64,000 nucleotides of DNA, taken from assembly GCA_914767715.1 (NCBI GenBank), contig OU612066.1, positions 8,191,001-8,255,000 of the forward strand, written 5' to 3'. Made by a program: the position numbers and the translations under genes. The notes below the pieces were generated by a model, which saw nothing but the letters and a program-made list of their open reading frames with translations, was not told the DNA's origin and did no database searches. Position 1 is the stretch's first letter. Each line of letters begins with the position of its first letter. The DNA is from Membranipora membranacea. Its lineage: Eukaryota > Bryozoa > Gymnolaemata > Cheilostomatida > Membraniporidae. Shown here in pieces: positions 27,136 through 38,500 of the stretch.

Positions 27136-27270
27136 ACTCAGGAGTAGAGTACTAGCAAGGAGTAACAGGGTTACTCCTTCTTGGTACTAGCAAGGAGTAG
27201 TACTAGGTATAGTACTCCTACTACTCTGACTCTGAGTGAGGAGTATAATAATCATACCTACTCCTTAATA
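27136..27270. repeat. Cluster of AGTACTAGCAAGGAGTA words
   Basis: CAAGGAGT occurs at 27156 and 27191, with the near-inverse ACTCCTTC at 27173 and several ACTCCTAC/GGAGTA words. AGTACTAGCAAGGAGTA appears nearly twice. The cluster abuts the 224-bp palindrome, whose centre also reads AAGGAGTA. Confidence 0.6.
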
Positions 27271-27889
27271 GCTAGGAGGTGAAGTTACACACAAATTTGT
27301 GAGTAACTAATAGTGTAGAGAATGTATACAAATCTACTTCTGAACCAGCAAGGGGGCTTATAGTATGTGTACTTTTGTGGGAAATGGAGATGTATAAATG
27401 ACATTGGATTTAAATAATTTTCCTTGAGTCAGGATTCATAGAAAATGTTGAAACAACCTCCGCTGACAAATTATTTACCTTATAATTAGACCCATGATTG
27501 GCTTAATTTTAAGTACAAGTGTGTGATTGGACAAACTTTATTAAAGCCCAAGTGCGGGGATTATATATAGTCTCAAGGATGCAAATTATCTACATTTATT
27601 GTGTTTTAGTTGAGAGTGACATTCAAAGATCATGGGATGATGAACTTGCGTTCACCTTGGAAAAAAGTTTCTCTACTAGGCAATTTCTTTTCCCTCCCAA
27701 AGGGCAAGAAATGACTGAACTCACACATGATATCATGCAATACTAGAACTAGCATTCCAGTGGTATCTACTGTACTTCTTGAAGACAGCAAAGGGCTAGC
27801 CTTTATTATAATGATCTCAAAGGCCCTTTTTAGTTTTTGTATTTGACCTTTGAGATTCAGTTAGGCTGCAACAACAAATGGACTCAATA

Positions 27890-28142
27890 CTGGGGGGTCT
27901 TTCAATTAGAAAGAGTGATGCTTTACTAAAGCAGATTATCACTATCACATCGCTCAAAATTATCGCTCACTTGGTGTTTCAATTAGACAAATTTGTTCTC
28001 AGATCGCTCACTCGGAATCTTTATAGCTCCATCAAAGAGTGAGCGATCTAAAGGCGAGACCCCTAGCAGGTCTCACTCACTCTGTGAGTGACCGAGCGAT
28101 CAGATTGCGATTTTGGCTGTTTCTAATTGAAAGATCCCCCAG
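27890..28142. mobile_element. 253-bp TIR element, absent from unit B
   Basis: Termini CTGGGGGGTCTTTCAATTAG and the inverse of CTGGGGGATCTTTCAATTAG match over 23 bp with one mismatch. Unit B reads straight through (CAATACTTAGTCACTC near 45090). The core contains a GATCGCTCACTC.../...GAGTGAGCGATC hairpin. The superfamily is not clear. Confidence 0.75.
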
Positions 28143-28174
28143 AGTCACTCATTGCTGACATGCCCACTGGACTT

Positions 28175-30086
28175 GTCTCACCTGATGTCTCACCTGATGA
28201 TTCTTAGCTCTTAGCGCCGACTTCAGCGTCGTGACCTCAGGAACGTTAAAAACTCATGAATCGTTTTACGTTTCCAGGTCATTTACCGGTAAACCAATAA
28301 GGAACAGCTTTACATCTAACCGGGGTTCGGGGCAGGGGCTGTTAACAGTGGGCAACCAGGCAGTAGACAGTTCCAGTCTTTGGCAGTTCCAACAAAAAAG
28401 AACCGGCGATAGTGCAGAGTGTTGGTAGATGGAATGAAATACTGCTGTGCATGGCGTCTGCTGGAGTGGTGTGTTGATCTAGACACATGCTCATTGATGA
28501 TGTGAGGAGCATTAAAGTGGTAGGTGCGAAAGACCTGCAGTCGCCTACACTTACGGCGGTCATCCAGTGGTTGAAGGTCAAGCTTTGAGAGAAGACCGGT
28601 GGTGCTGGTCTTCCTGTCGCTGTGCCGGATGCCACAGATAAACCGGCTGCACGACGCTGAACTGCTTGGAGTTTGGTCTCTACAGTCTGGGTAAGAGTGT
28701 CCCAAGCTCAAGAAGCATACTCGAGTACTGGTCTCACTAGCTGTTTGTAGGCGGTGGAGCGAATGTCTTCTGATGTTGTGAGAACATTACGTCGTATGAA
28801 GGCTAGGGTGGCATTTGCCTTACTAGTGATTTTGGCTATGTGTTCGTGCCAGGTTAGTTTTGAGTCAACATACACACCAAGGTATTTGGTGCAGTTGGTG
28901 CGGGGTATCTCGATGTTGTGGAGTTTGTAGGAGTTCTCTGATGGGCGTTTCTTCCTTGTGAAACAAATATGCTCACATTTTGAGGGATGAAACTCCATGT
29001 CCCACTGTTTCTCCCACTGCTCAAGCCTGCTCAAATCATCTTGGAGTGTTTGGTGGTTGATTGCATCAGAGTATACAATTGTGTCGTCAGCAAACAATCG
29101 TACTGTTGACTTGATGTTGCCGGGCATATCATTGATGTAGTACAAGAAAAGAGTTGGGCCGATCACTGAACCCTGAGGAACTCCTGAGGTGACAGGGGAG
29201 ACGTCTGACTCTTCCCCTTCGACTACAACCTTCTGGGTCCTGTTCATAAGGAAGTCATCAATCCATGATAACACTTGAAAGGATACTCCGTACGTTGCTT
29301 ACTTCAGTAATAGTTTGCTGTGGTTAACTTTGTCAAAGGCTTTTGAGAAGTCCAACACACAGGCATCTGTCTCGATCCCTTTGTCAAGGTTTTTGGCGAT
29401 ATCATTGGCTAGTTCAATGAGTTGGCGTTCGCAACCGTGGTCTTCCCGAAAGCCGTGCTGGTTCTTGAAGAACAGTCCCTGTGACTCAGCATAAGATGTT
29501 AGTTGACTGGTGACAATATGCTCTAGAACTTTGCTGACTACACAGGTAAGACTAACAGGCCTGTAGTTGGATGGTAAGCACTTGTCCCCTTTCTTGAAGA
29601 TTGGCGATATTATGGCCTTCTTCCAGTCCAGTGGAACAGACCCTTTGTCGCGTGAGAGTTGGAATAGACTCGATAGTGGTGCGGTAAGTACGTCAGCTAG
29701 CTCTCGGAGCACCCTGGGACTAATGCCGTCTGGGCCCGTGGCCTTGTATGGGTTTAGAGTTCTAAGTTGCTTGTGGACGCCGTTAGTGGATATGGAGATG
29801 TTGGGCATGACTGATTTAAGGGTCAATGTCAGGTAGTCTATTCTTGGCGTTGGCTTGGAGAAGACTGACATGAATTGTTGATTCAGCAGGTTGGCCTTCT
29901 CCTTAGCAGTGGTAGTCAGAGCACTTCCTTTCTTCAGAGGGCCTATATTAGAGATAGCAGATGAGCGTCTGTGTTTGATATAGGTCCAGAAGCGTTTTGA
30001 GATGTTTCGTTGGGATTTATCTTCTTCGGTAAACAAGCGGTGCACATAGTCGGCATGTTCTGTCCTCAGTTGCTTCTTTACTTGGA
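28175..30086 (-). mobile_element. 5'-truncated LINE (CR1/jockey-like), insertion 1
   Basis: Minus-strand frames 30090-29299, 29274-28708 and 28711-28316 together encode a non-LTR reverse transcriptase, interrupted by at least two frame breaks. Motifs in order are YRPVSLTCVVSKVLE, NQHGFRE, VLDFSKAFDKVNHSKLL, SGVPQGSVIGPTLF, the catalytic LFADDTIVYS, HPSKCEHICF and KYLGVYVDSKLTWHEHI. The 3' end carries repeats of (TC)ACCTGATG. Flanking CCACTGGACTTG and CCATTGGACATG look like a diverged target duplication. Unit B has no LINE here. The endonuclease region is missing, so the copy is not autonomous. Confidence 0.9.
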
Positions 30087-30119
30087 CCATTGGACATGCT
30101 CAACAGTGGTGACAGATGT

Positions 30120-31640
30120 TATCTACCTACCTATCTATCTACGCGTTGATGTGCCGAAGATGTACGTCTCATCGATACACAGTGGGTGTAGCTGCAGTTA
30201 TATGACAGGGTGCAGTGTAGGTGCTGAGGATGAAGATGGTGCTCGAACGTATGTACAGGTGGCTGAGTTTCTGGTGGCTTTAGAACATCTGGTTGAGCTC
30301 AGCAGCTGCAGCTAGTCTGAAACTCCGAAGAGACTGTGCTGATCTGGTAGCTGCTGACAGGCTGTTCCAAAGTGTGATGGTATCGGGGACGTACAACTTC
30401 TGATAGGTCACAGTTCGGCAATGTAACTGGGTAAATTTGCCAGGGTAGGTGGGAGACTCTTGCAGTGTCAGAGTGACATCAACCAGGTTTTTGATAAGAC
30501 TTGTAGAGCATTGTGGCTTTACTCAGCTTTCTCCTTGATTGGAGTGACTCCTAGTTTATTTGTTGCTTCATAGCAGATACACTGCTGTACCGAGAGTAGT
30601 CACTGCTCACAAATCTGGCTGCTCTGTTCTGTACCGCTTCCAGCTTTTTTATATGTGCCTTATGGTGAGGGTCCCAGATGGGTGCACAGTACTCAAGCTG
30701 TGGCCTCACAAGAGTTTTGTAACTCCTTTCTTTGATGTCTGATGCACAGTGATAGAGGTTTCTCTGAAGGAAGGACAGAGTACGAGATCCCTTGGCACTA
30801 ATGTTGTCAATATGTTTTTTCCATTTTAGAGATTTACTGATAGTTACTCCAAGATATTTTGAGGATGTAACTATTTCTAGAGGGTGGCCTCTGATGTTAT
30901 AGCAGCTCTCTATCTCCTTTTTCTTGTTGGTGACTCTGATTACCTGGCATTTGGAGGGATGAAAACTCATCCCCCAGTCAGTTTCCCACTGCAACAGCCT
31001 GTCTAGATCTTCTTGCAGACAGACTGCTTCGCTCTCAGTGTTTACTTCTCTATATATGACTGTATCATCGGCGAAAAGTCTGACACGAGATTGGTTTGAG
31101 ATGTACTCTGGCATGTCGTTGATATAAAGGAGGAACATAAGAGGCCCCAGAACACTCCCTTGGGGAACCCCAGAGGTGACTGCGGTAGCACCAGACATTT
31201 TCCCCTCGACAATTACTTCTTTGGTTCGATCTGGTAGGAAGGCATTTATCCACTTCATAACATCTGGGTCAATTCCATAGTGATGTAGTTTATGGATGAG
31301 CAGGCCATGTGGGACGCCGTCGAATGCCTTGGCAAAGTCGAGAAGGATCACATCTGTTTGGGTTTTCTTGTCAAGACTTTGAAAGAAATCATTGGTGGTT
31401 AGCAGCAACTGGGATTCACGCGATCTTCTCCTACGAAAACCATGTTGGGCATTTGTGAGCAACTTGAATCCCTCAAGGTGGTCATGGATCTGGCTTGTGA
31501 TGATATGCTCAGCAATCTTACACACTATCGACGTAAGGGACACGGGTCTGTAGTTTTCTGCTTTGCATCGGTCCCCTTTCTTGTAGATGGGGGCCACGCA
31601 TCATGTTTCCAGTCTTTAGGTACAGTGCCCTGCGTCCATC
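30120..31640 (-). mobile_element. 5'-truncated LINE, insertion 2, different family
   Basis: A 348-codon minus-strand frame (31597-30551) encodes most of a reverse transcriptase: YRPVSLTSIVCKIAEHI, NAQHGFRR, LLDFAKAFDGVPHGLL, SGVPQGSVLGPLMFLLYIND, the catalytic LFADDTVIYR, HPSKCQVIRV and KYLGVTISKSLKWKKHI, then a C-terminal TLVRPQLEYCAPIWD segment. The 3' end has a TAGATAGG-type microsatellite tail (30122-30140 as seen on plus). Its sequence differs clearly from insertion 1. About 30 bp of the original host DNA (CTCAACAGTGGTGACAGATG) separates the two, as the empty site in unit B confirms. Confidence 0.9.
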
Positions 31641-32546
31641 ATGTCATTGTTACACCATTTATACTAAACATTTGTGTATAATCTGTTGTTAGTTTATACA
31701 TCATATATGTATATGGTGGAAAATCTGTCACCATTGATGATATATTGTGAATGATATTGAATGTCCACAGCCAGGGAACAGACATAGGCCCCTGGTACTA
31801 ACATTTCCTTTACTCACTTTATCAATGTCCAGTGGTTACTGGACATAGCTCTTAGATCATCCTGCACATTACAAATGACGGTCACCACAACAAGCAGCAA
31901 CTGACACAATATTGCGTAGTTTAACAGTTGGGAATGCCTCCAGCAGGCTGGAATCCTCAGCTCCATGAAAAACCATACATGGCAGCCTATTTCACCTCCA
32001 AGGGAGAAATACTTCAAGTAGCTGTAATGCCCGGTCTATTCACAAAACCCATTAACACCCAGCTACATACAGAGCTGTTATGATGCTCAACAACATCATA
32101 TATGAAATGAGAGCTACCAAGATTGTGGTCATACAGTGCATTGTACAGGCTGACCTGCATTCAGAAACACCAATAAATATGGGTGTTCTAAATCTTAATC
32201 AGTCAAACATAAGACTGACATCTTTTGACCGACAGTTCCAAGAGGTTCTTGACTGGGTCCCTGGAGGAGAGGATTGCAGGTCTATCTCATCATGTCATCT
32301 GCGTGATTCAAGTCAAATCCAAAACTCAATATTAATCCATTGATCTCACTTCATCTTGTTTGATGCCTTCAAGGATTGCTTGATAGCGGGTTTTGTAGAG
32401 TACAAGCAATTCCCTGTAGTTTATCCTTTTATCGCTTTTTCCACCATCTAGTCTTCTCTGACCTGCCTTGTAGACCTTGACGTTGACTTAGTAAGGTCTC
32501 GAAAATCAGACATATTGATGATTGCTTTCTGTATCTCTTTTAGACA

Positions 32547-35500
32547 ATGGGTAACGAAGATGAGGATGCACTTTCCACAAGCTTTGAACCAAAGGCTTTC
32601 AAACTGTATACAAAAAGATGGCTGATTCTTCTTGTTTTATCACTCTTGCAGTGTTCCAATGCAATGGTAAGTTTGAGAATGGTTATTATTGTTATCAGGA
32701 TATTGTATGGTAAAATATCAGGGTATCATCACCACTGTCATACGTAATAATACTTTTGTAGGCCCTGAGATTATTTTGTTTAGTAATCGAGGTACAGAAA
32801 GATGTAACTAGGGGATCTAAAATAGGTTTTCATAATTCATTGTTTTCATTTCTACATTGCTATTATGCTGTGTCAAAATAGACCAAAAAACAAGAAATTC
32901 AGTAGCAATAAAGAGTAGTGCGCTAGTTTCTATAATTGTCGATATGTGCGCTAGCACTAAATTATCAAATTTTGTATTCTCCGTGCTAAGAGCATTCAAA
33001 CAAGTCATGCCAAGGAGTAACAGGGGCTGTTAATGCTTGGTATCAGTTCTTGGTCCAACCAGCAAAGCTTAATTAGTTGTGTTCAATGATGTAATGGCCC
33101 TGTAGTGGTTCCTGTTATGATGATGATTTATGGTTAAATGCTATGGATGTGTAAAATAGTTTGTGCACACCGAGGACACATACTGATACTCCAATATACT
33201 TGAAAGCTTGTCTTGTCTTAATTTGTTTTTTCCATTAAAAGTTTGCCTTGCAACGGCTACTATGCTATAAATCCTTTGTATTGATGTTCAGTCACTCTTT
33301 TATTTTTTAGATATGGTTGTCATATGCACCTATAGCTGATTATACTGCTGAGTATTATAACACATCCCCAGGCACAGTCAACTATCTCTCCTTGGTTTAT
33401 ATGATAGCATCTGCTGTTTTTGGTGGCATATCAGCATTTATTCTTGACCATATGGGCTTACGTGCTGGGGTAAGCCATCCTGAGATGGGCGATCTCAAAA
33501 ACATGTAGACGAATTTCCCATCTTCAGTTATCCCCATAGACTTGATAATAATAGTAATATTATTATTATTATTGTGTCTATGGCTATCACTATTTCTCTT
33601 TACTTGAGGATGGCTGTAGATGTAATATCATACTAGCCTTGTGCCGAGAGACTGCTAAATCCATCTCTTATCCACAAAGCCGACATATTACTACCCAATG
33701 CACCGATAAAGCAAAACATCTGATTCCTTATCTAACTTTGCCGGAGATTGAGAATGAGTAGGCTCACTGATAAGAAATCAATGTCATGCGATTGTAACTG
33801 CAAATTAGAGCCAAACTGTCATATGAATGCTAACTGAGTGTTCTTGAGTCAGTTTGTGCAAATGTATAGTGTACAATATAAACAATTTTATTATTAATAT
33901 GTATGTAAAATGTTTTCGGCTCAAGTTTCGTTCAGCCAACCATGGGAAAAACAGCAGCCAACACCAAATATGTAAGGGATGCACTGCAAAGTCATTGAGA
34001 AATGTAAAATCAGACTTGTCAATAACCTCCAGACCTTGAATCCCCTATGACATAATGCGCAAAGCAAAATATTACAATCCAATATCACAAAATTGCAATC
34101 CATCAATTCTGTACAGATTCAAAGTGATAGCGCAAAAATATATATATATCCAGATCATATTGGTATTCCTACTTTGTTGCTTTTTGAAATGCAGAATATA
34201 GCTTTTAAGAAAACTCTGGTATTAAAAGTAACTATGATGGGTTTTTGCTATTTTCAACATTAGTTTCTTTTACTACTCATTTATCATCTCTACTTTCAGC
34301 TGATGGTTGGAGCTTGGCTAAACTTTGTCGGTGCAGGTATTAAGTTCCTCAGTGCTTTCAGTTATGTGCTTCCCCACTCAGCTTTATTACCGGTGGCATT
34401 TGTTGGTAAGTGTTAAAACTAACGGAGAACTGTGATTTACATAGACTCTGCAGGTTATCGAACCATTGCGTTTGATTGCAGTCCTCACTTGCAGCTGTTC
34501 CCAACCCGTCCTATACTAGGATAACTTGAATGCAACTGTATGACGTATGAATGCTAGCTGACCCTAACATAAATTTAGTAAAACAACGGCATTTCCAGCT
34601 AAAACGAGGGGATAGATTTTCCCTCTAGAAATATTCAAATATTTGTAATATAGATTAGAGAGGGATCTCCTCCCATCATTTTTGTCACTGCAGATGATGC
34701 AAGTTGTCAAGACAAGTTTCCCACCATAATGATCAATGTCCCTCTACTACTAATCCATATGTTGCTCGTTTCCAATGCCATTGAACGAGGTTGAGAGATC
34801 ATATTGATTCAACTAAGTGTTGTAGTTTTTCTACCATAGTAGTTTAAGCACTCAAACTGTGTCGAGATAGCTGGTAGTAGTATTCCATCATCAACCACTG
34901 GGTGGGTAAAGTGATTGATAATGGAATTATCATCTATCCCGACCATAAACATATAAATACTCTATATGTTTATGACCCTGACACTGTTTGAGTGCTTAGA
35001 CTACATAGCGGTATAGATATGTATGCCTAGTTTTGGACATTGGTGTATCTCTTCTTTCCAGGTCAGACCTTAGCTGCTCTTGCTCAGCCCTATGTGATGT
35101 TTGCATCTACTAAAGTAGCAGCTCTTTGGTTCCCAGAGGAGCATCGAGCGCTGGCCAATACAGTCGGCTCTATGGGTGAGTGTGGAATCTTCTAAAACAC
35201 CCTCTCCAACTCATTGGGTTTTATTATCAACTTATAAATCTCAACATTAGAGTGATGACTCAATTGACATCTCAACCATACCCTTGTTTTAAATCCAAAG
35301 ATCCCAGATTGCCTCTTTCTCTACATTGTATTGTAGTTTTTCGTACTTTGTAGGGAACCCACTTGGGATTTTGGTTGGTAGTCTGCTGGCTCCAGCTCTT
35401 GTCAAACCAACAGCAGGTGACATACACACTGATGAGCTGTCACATTACTTCCAAGTTCTGGTATGATTTGTATGTTTCTGAACACCTTTACTACAATATT

Positions 35501-38500
35501 CACCATTTATCTTTTATACAAGCCTTAACTGATAAATGTCTGTAATTGGAATATCGCCATGATTGGTTTTGATGGTAACACTTATTGGAATAAGTATGTT
35601 GGATGAACATGCAGTGCTCTGACATGCAACCTGATCAGGAATATACACCATTAATAGGGAAAGAGGACATGTTAAACCATAAATAAATATTTACTTTTTG
35701 GAGAGTCAGCATACAGATTCATGAATTGGTTTGTTTGTATGAAAGCTTGGAGTACACATGGCACCATCAGGAATCGCAGCACTTCTCTCCTTGTTTGTGA
35801 CATCTAAACCACCCACACCTCCATCTGCCAGCGCAGAAGAAGAATCTATGCCATTCGTCGCTGGAATGAAAAATGTAAGTGAAAGTTTTTGGTCCTGAAC
35901 ATCAACTGAATATTTCTGCGTTTGAGTGGAAAAATATTGAGCATGTCCTCTTTTTGGTTTGCATAGTGTAGGCACATATTAGCAACCTTAAAGTTCAGTT
36001 TCTATTGTCAGTGCATGAGCATAGGTACTATATATATGTCACAGAAACGAAAAAAGGATTTTTTGCACATGTGAGGTAATCATCATAAAAGACTGCCTGA
36101 CTATATAACATATGTTGGTCTTTGGAGAGTCTTTAATATATATATATATATATATAGATTCAAATCTGTGCTTTTAAGTGTCATCTGTGTGTATTTGGCC
36201 CCAACTAAGTGTCACTCAAAAATAAGGAGTCATTTTATATGACCCACAAAAAAATCATGTCTTAAATCCTCTTAAATAATCATGTTGGGCATCCTTAACC
36301 CAATAGTAATTAATGGTAGATAAAATAGCCTGACATGGTCGGACAACTCTAATGCAAAGATATGCCCTACACACTGATAGCCACTATATATATATATATA
36401 TATATATGAATCACTCATTGTCCAGGGTTTTTATGGGTACAATAGTGGGATATATAATATATGACACTTTATTGCTCAAATGTGTGTGTATATATATATA
36501 GGTTTTGTCGCTCCATATCAATAGTTTTTACTCACTCTTACTAACTTGTTAAATGAATCTGTTTTGGATGTTGCAGATGTTTAAGATAAAGGCATATTGG
36601 GTACTTATGATTAGCTGTGGAGCTGGTATTGCGTTGTTCACTTGTCTCACCACAGTGCTACAGCAGGAGATGTGTCCTCTAGGCTACTCAGGTGGGTAAA
36701 GCTGAATTTATACTGCCGATTTCTGTCACAGATTCTTCTGTAGAGTATTTGGTCCGATTTTACTTTAATATGAGCTATCTTGGGAGTGAGCAAAAATCTG
36801 CAGAATATCAGATGCTCATGGTGATAGCTTTTATAAAGAAAGAATCTGATCAAATAATCTGAAGGAAAATTGGGTCAGAAAAATCTGCAGTATAAATGCT
36901 AGAGGTCCTGGTCCTGTCCTCAGAAGTTGAATTAGCAGTGTTATATCTCTGGTTACAGCAACACAGGAGTCAATTCCCCTTGATGAAAATTCTGGGAAAA
37001 TATGCTGTACACATGACATAATCATTACCTCGTTGTTGTTTGTGGGCTAATAACTATATATTATATCTATATAATATCTATATAATATCTATATAATATC
37101 TATATAATATATATATAATATCTATATAATATCTATATAATATCTATATAATATAGATATTTTAAACCCTTTTTTGTAAATAATAATGCCATAGCTTATG
37201 ATACATGTTGTTTGTGTCAACCAGCTATGATCCTACCATGTCTTTGCTGTAGAGAAGAATTTTTCAAATTTCAGAATTGGGCAGATATAAGTGACGATGG
37301 GTGATCATGTGCAAATTTATCCGCATGCATGTGTTGACAGCATAAACATATAAATACTCTAGACTGGAAACTACTGGCTTAGAGCGTCCTCTCTAATTCA
37401 GTGACGCGGCTATACTGCGCTATTCACTTTTTCACTGTAGCGCATGGGCCAGAATAGGAGTTATCTCCACATAAATATAATATGTGAATATAGAGCATTT
37501 AGTAATTAAGTATAAAATGTGATCAGTATATCGTGCAATGAAATGTTGTCCGTGCAATAACAACTTACATTATAGCTGTTTCTGGCCTGAATAATATGTA
37601 TGGAAAATGGTGCATCGACTATTGTAAATTTAAGGTTTTGCTCAGCATTTTCACTGAATTAACTGCATCTGATCTTTCCAACTGTCAGACATTTAACCGT
37701 AGGATGGATAATACCAGGGGCGTATATTCTAAAAAATTTCACTCACTGACTTTTCAGAGATGAGCATAATAATCGGGCGCAGCTCGATCCACATGCCGTA
37801 GGCGTGGCGGGGAGGGTGTGGGAGGGGCGCTTAAGCGCCCTCCCACCACGGAAATTTTTGCATATCGGTAGCAAAATAGTGCAAGCAGAGAGGTATTTCA
37901 ATAGCTCACTGAGCTGTTCGGTACTTTCAGAAAACAACTCAATAGCAGTAGAAGATTACGGTAAAAATGCTCCAGTTATAAAGCACCCATTTGAAAAAAA
38001 ACTGTCCTTGAAGGGATTCGAACCCACTACAATCTTATTAACAGTGATTATAAGGCGAATGCTCTACACACTGAGCTATTCAGCCACTCACGGAAATTCG
38101 TGGCCCGTGAGTGCTAATATACGCCACTGGATAATACTGATGGTCCTTGAATATGGTTTAATTTCAAATATATTTTGTGAACTAAAGGCTTAAAATCTGA
38201 GCTCAGAACACTGAGTCTTTGCTCTTCATATTGATTCAGTGATTTTGCATGATAATATTGTAGAATATTAGCTACTTCTGGATCAGTCTTACTGAGACTT
38301 AAAAATAGCATAAGCTAGAAATTTTGGTCTAAGATTGACATGGTATTCCTACACATCCCTCCCTGATACACATGTATCAATCTGTGTAAAAATCAACAAA
38401 TTATAAGCAGTGGAATCTTTCAATAAAGTTGAGGGTTTATAATCTCACATATGACCTGGATGTCTAGTGTTTCCCCAACATTTGGTGGGTATTGAGACTA

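Noticed and set aside
28175-31640. Single long LINE with two reverse-transcriptase regions
   Set aside because: The two reverse-transcriptase sequences differ, both contain the full YRPVS-to-KYLGV core, and unit B host DNA lies between them.
37046-37160. Replication origin or matrix-attachment site in the AT-rich tract
   Set aside because: It is a plain short-unit tandem repeat; AT content alone is not evidence for such a function.
38002-38085. Functional tRNA gene
   Set aside because: A and B boxes are present but anticodon and acceptor stems do not pair, and it lies inside a hAT MITE.
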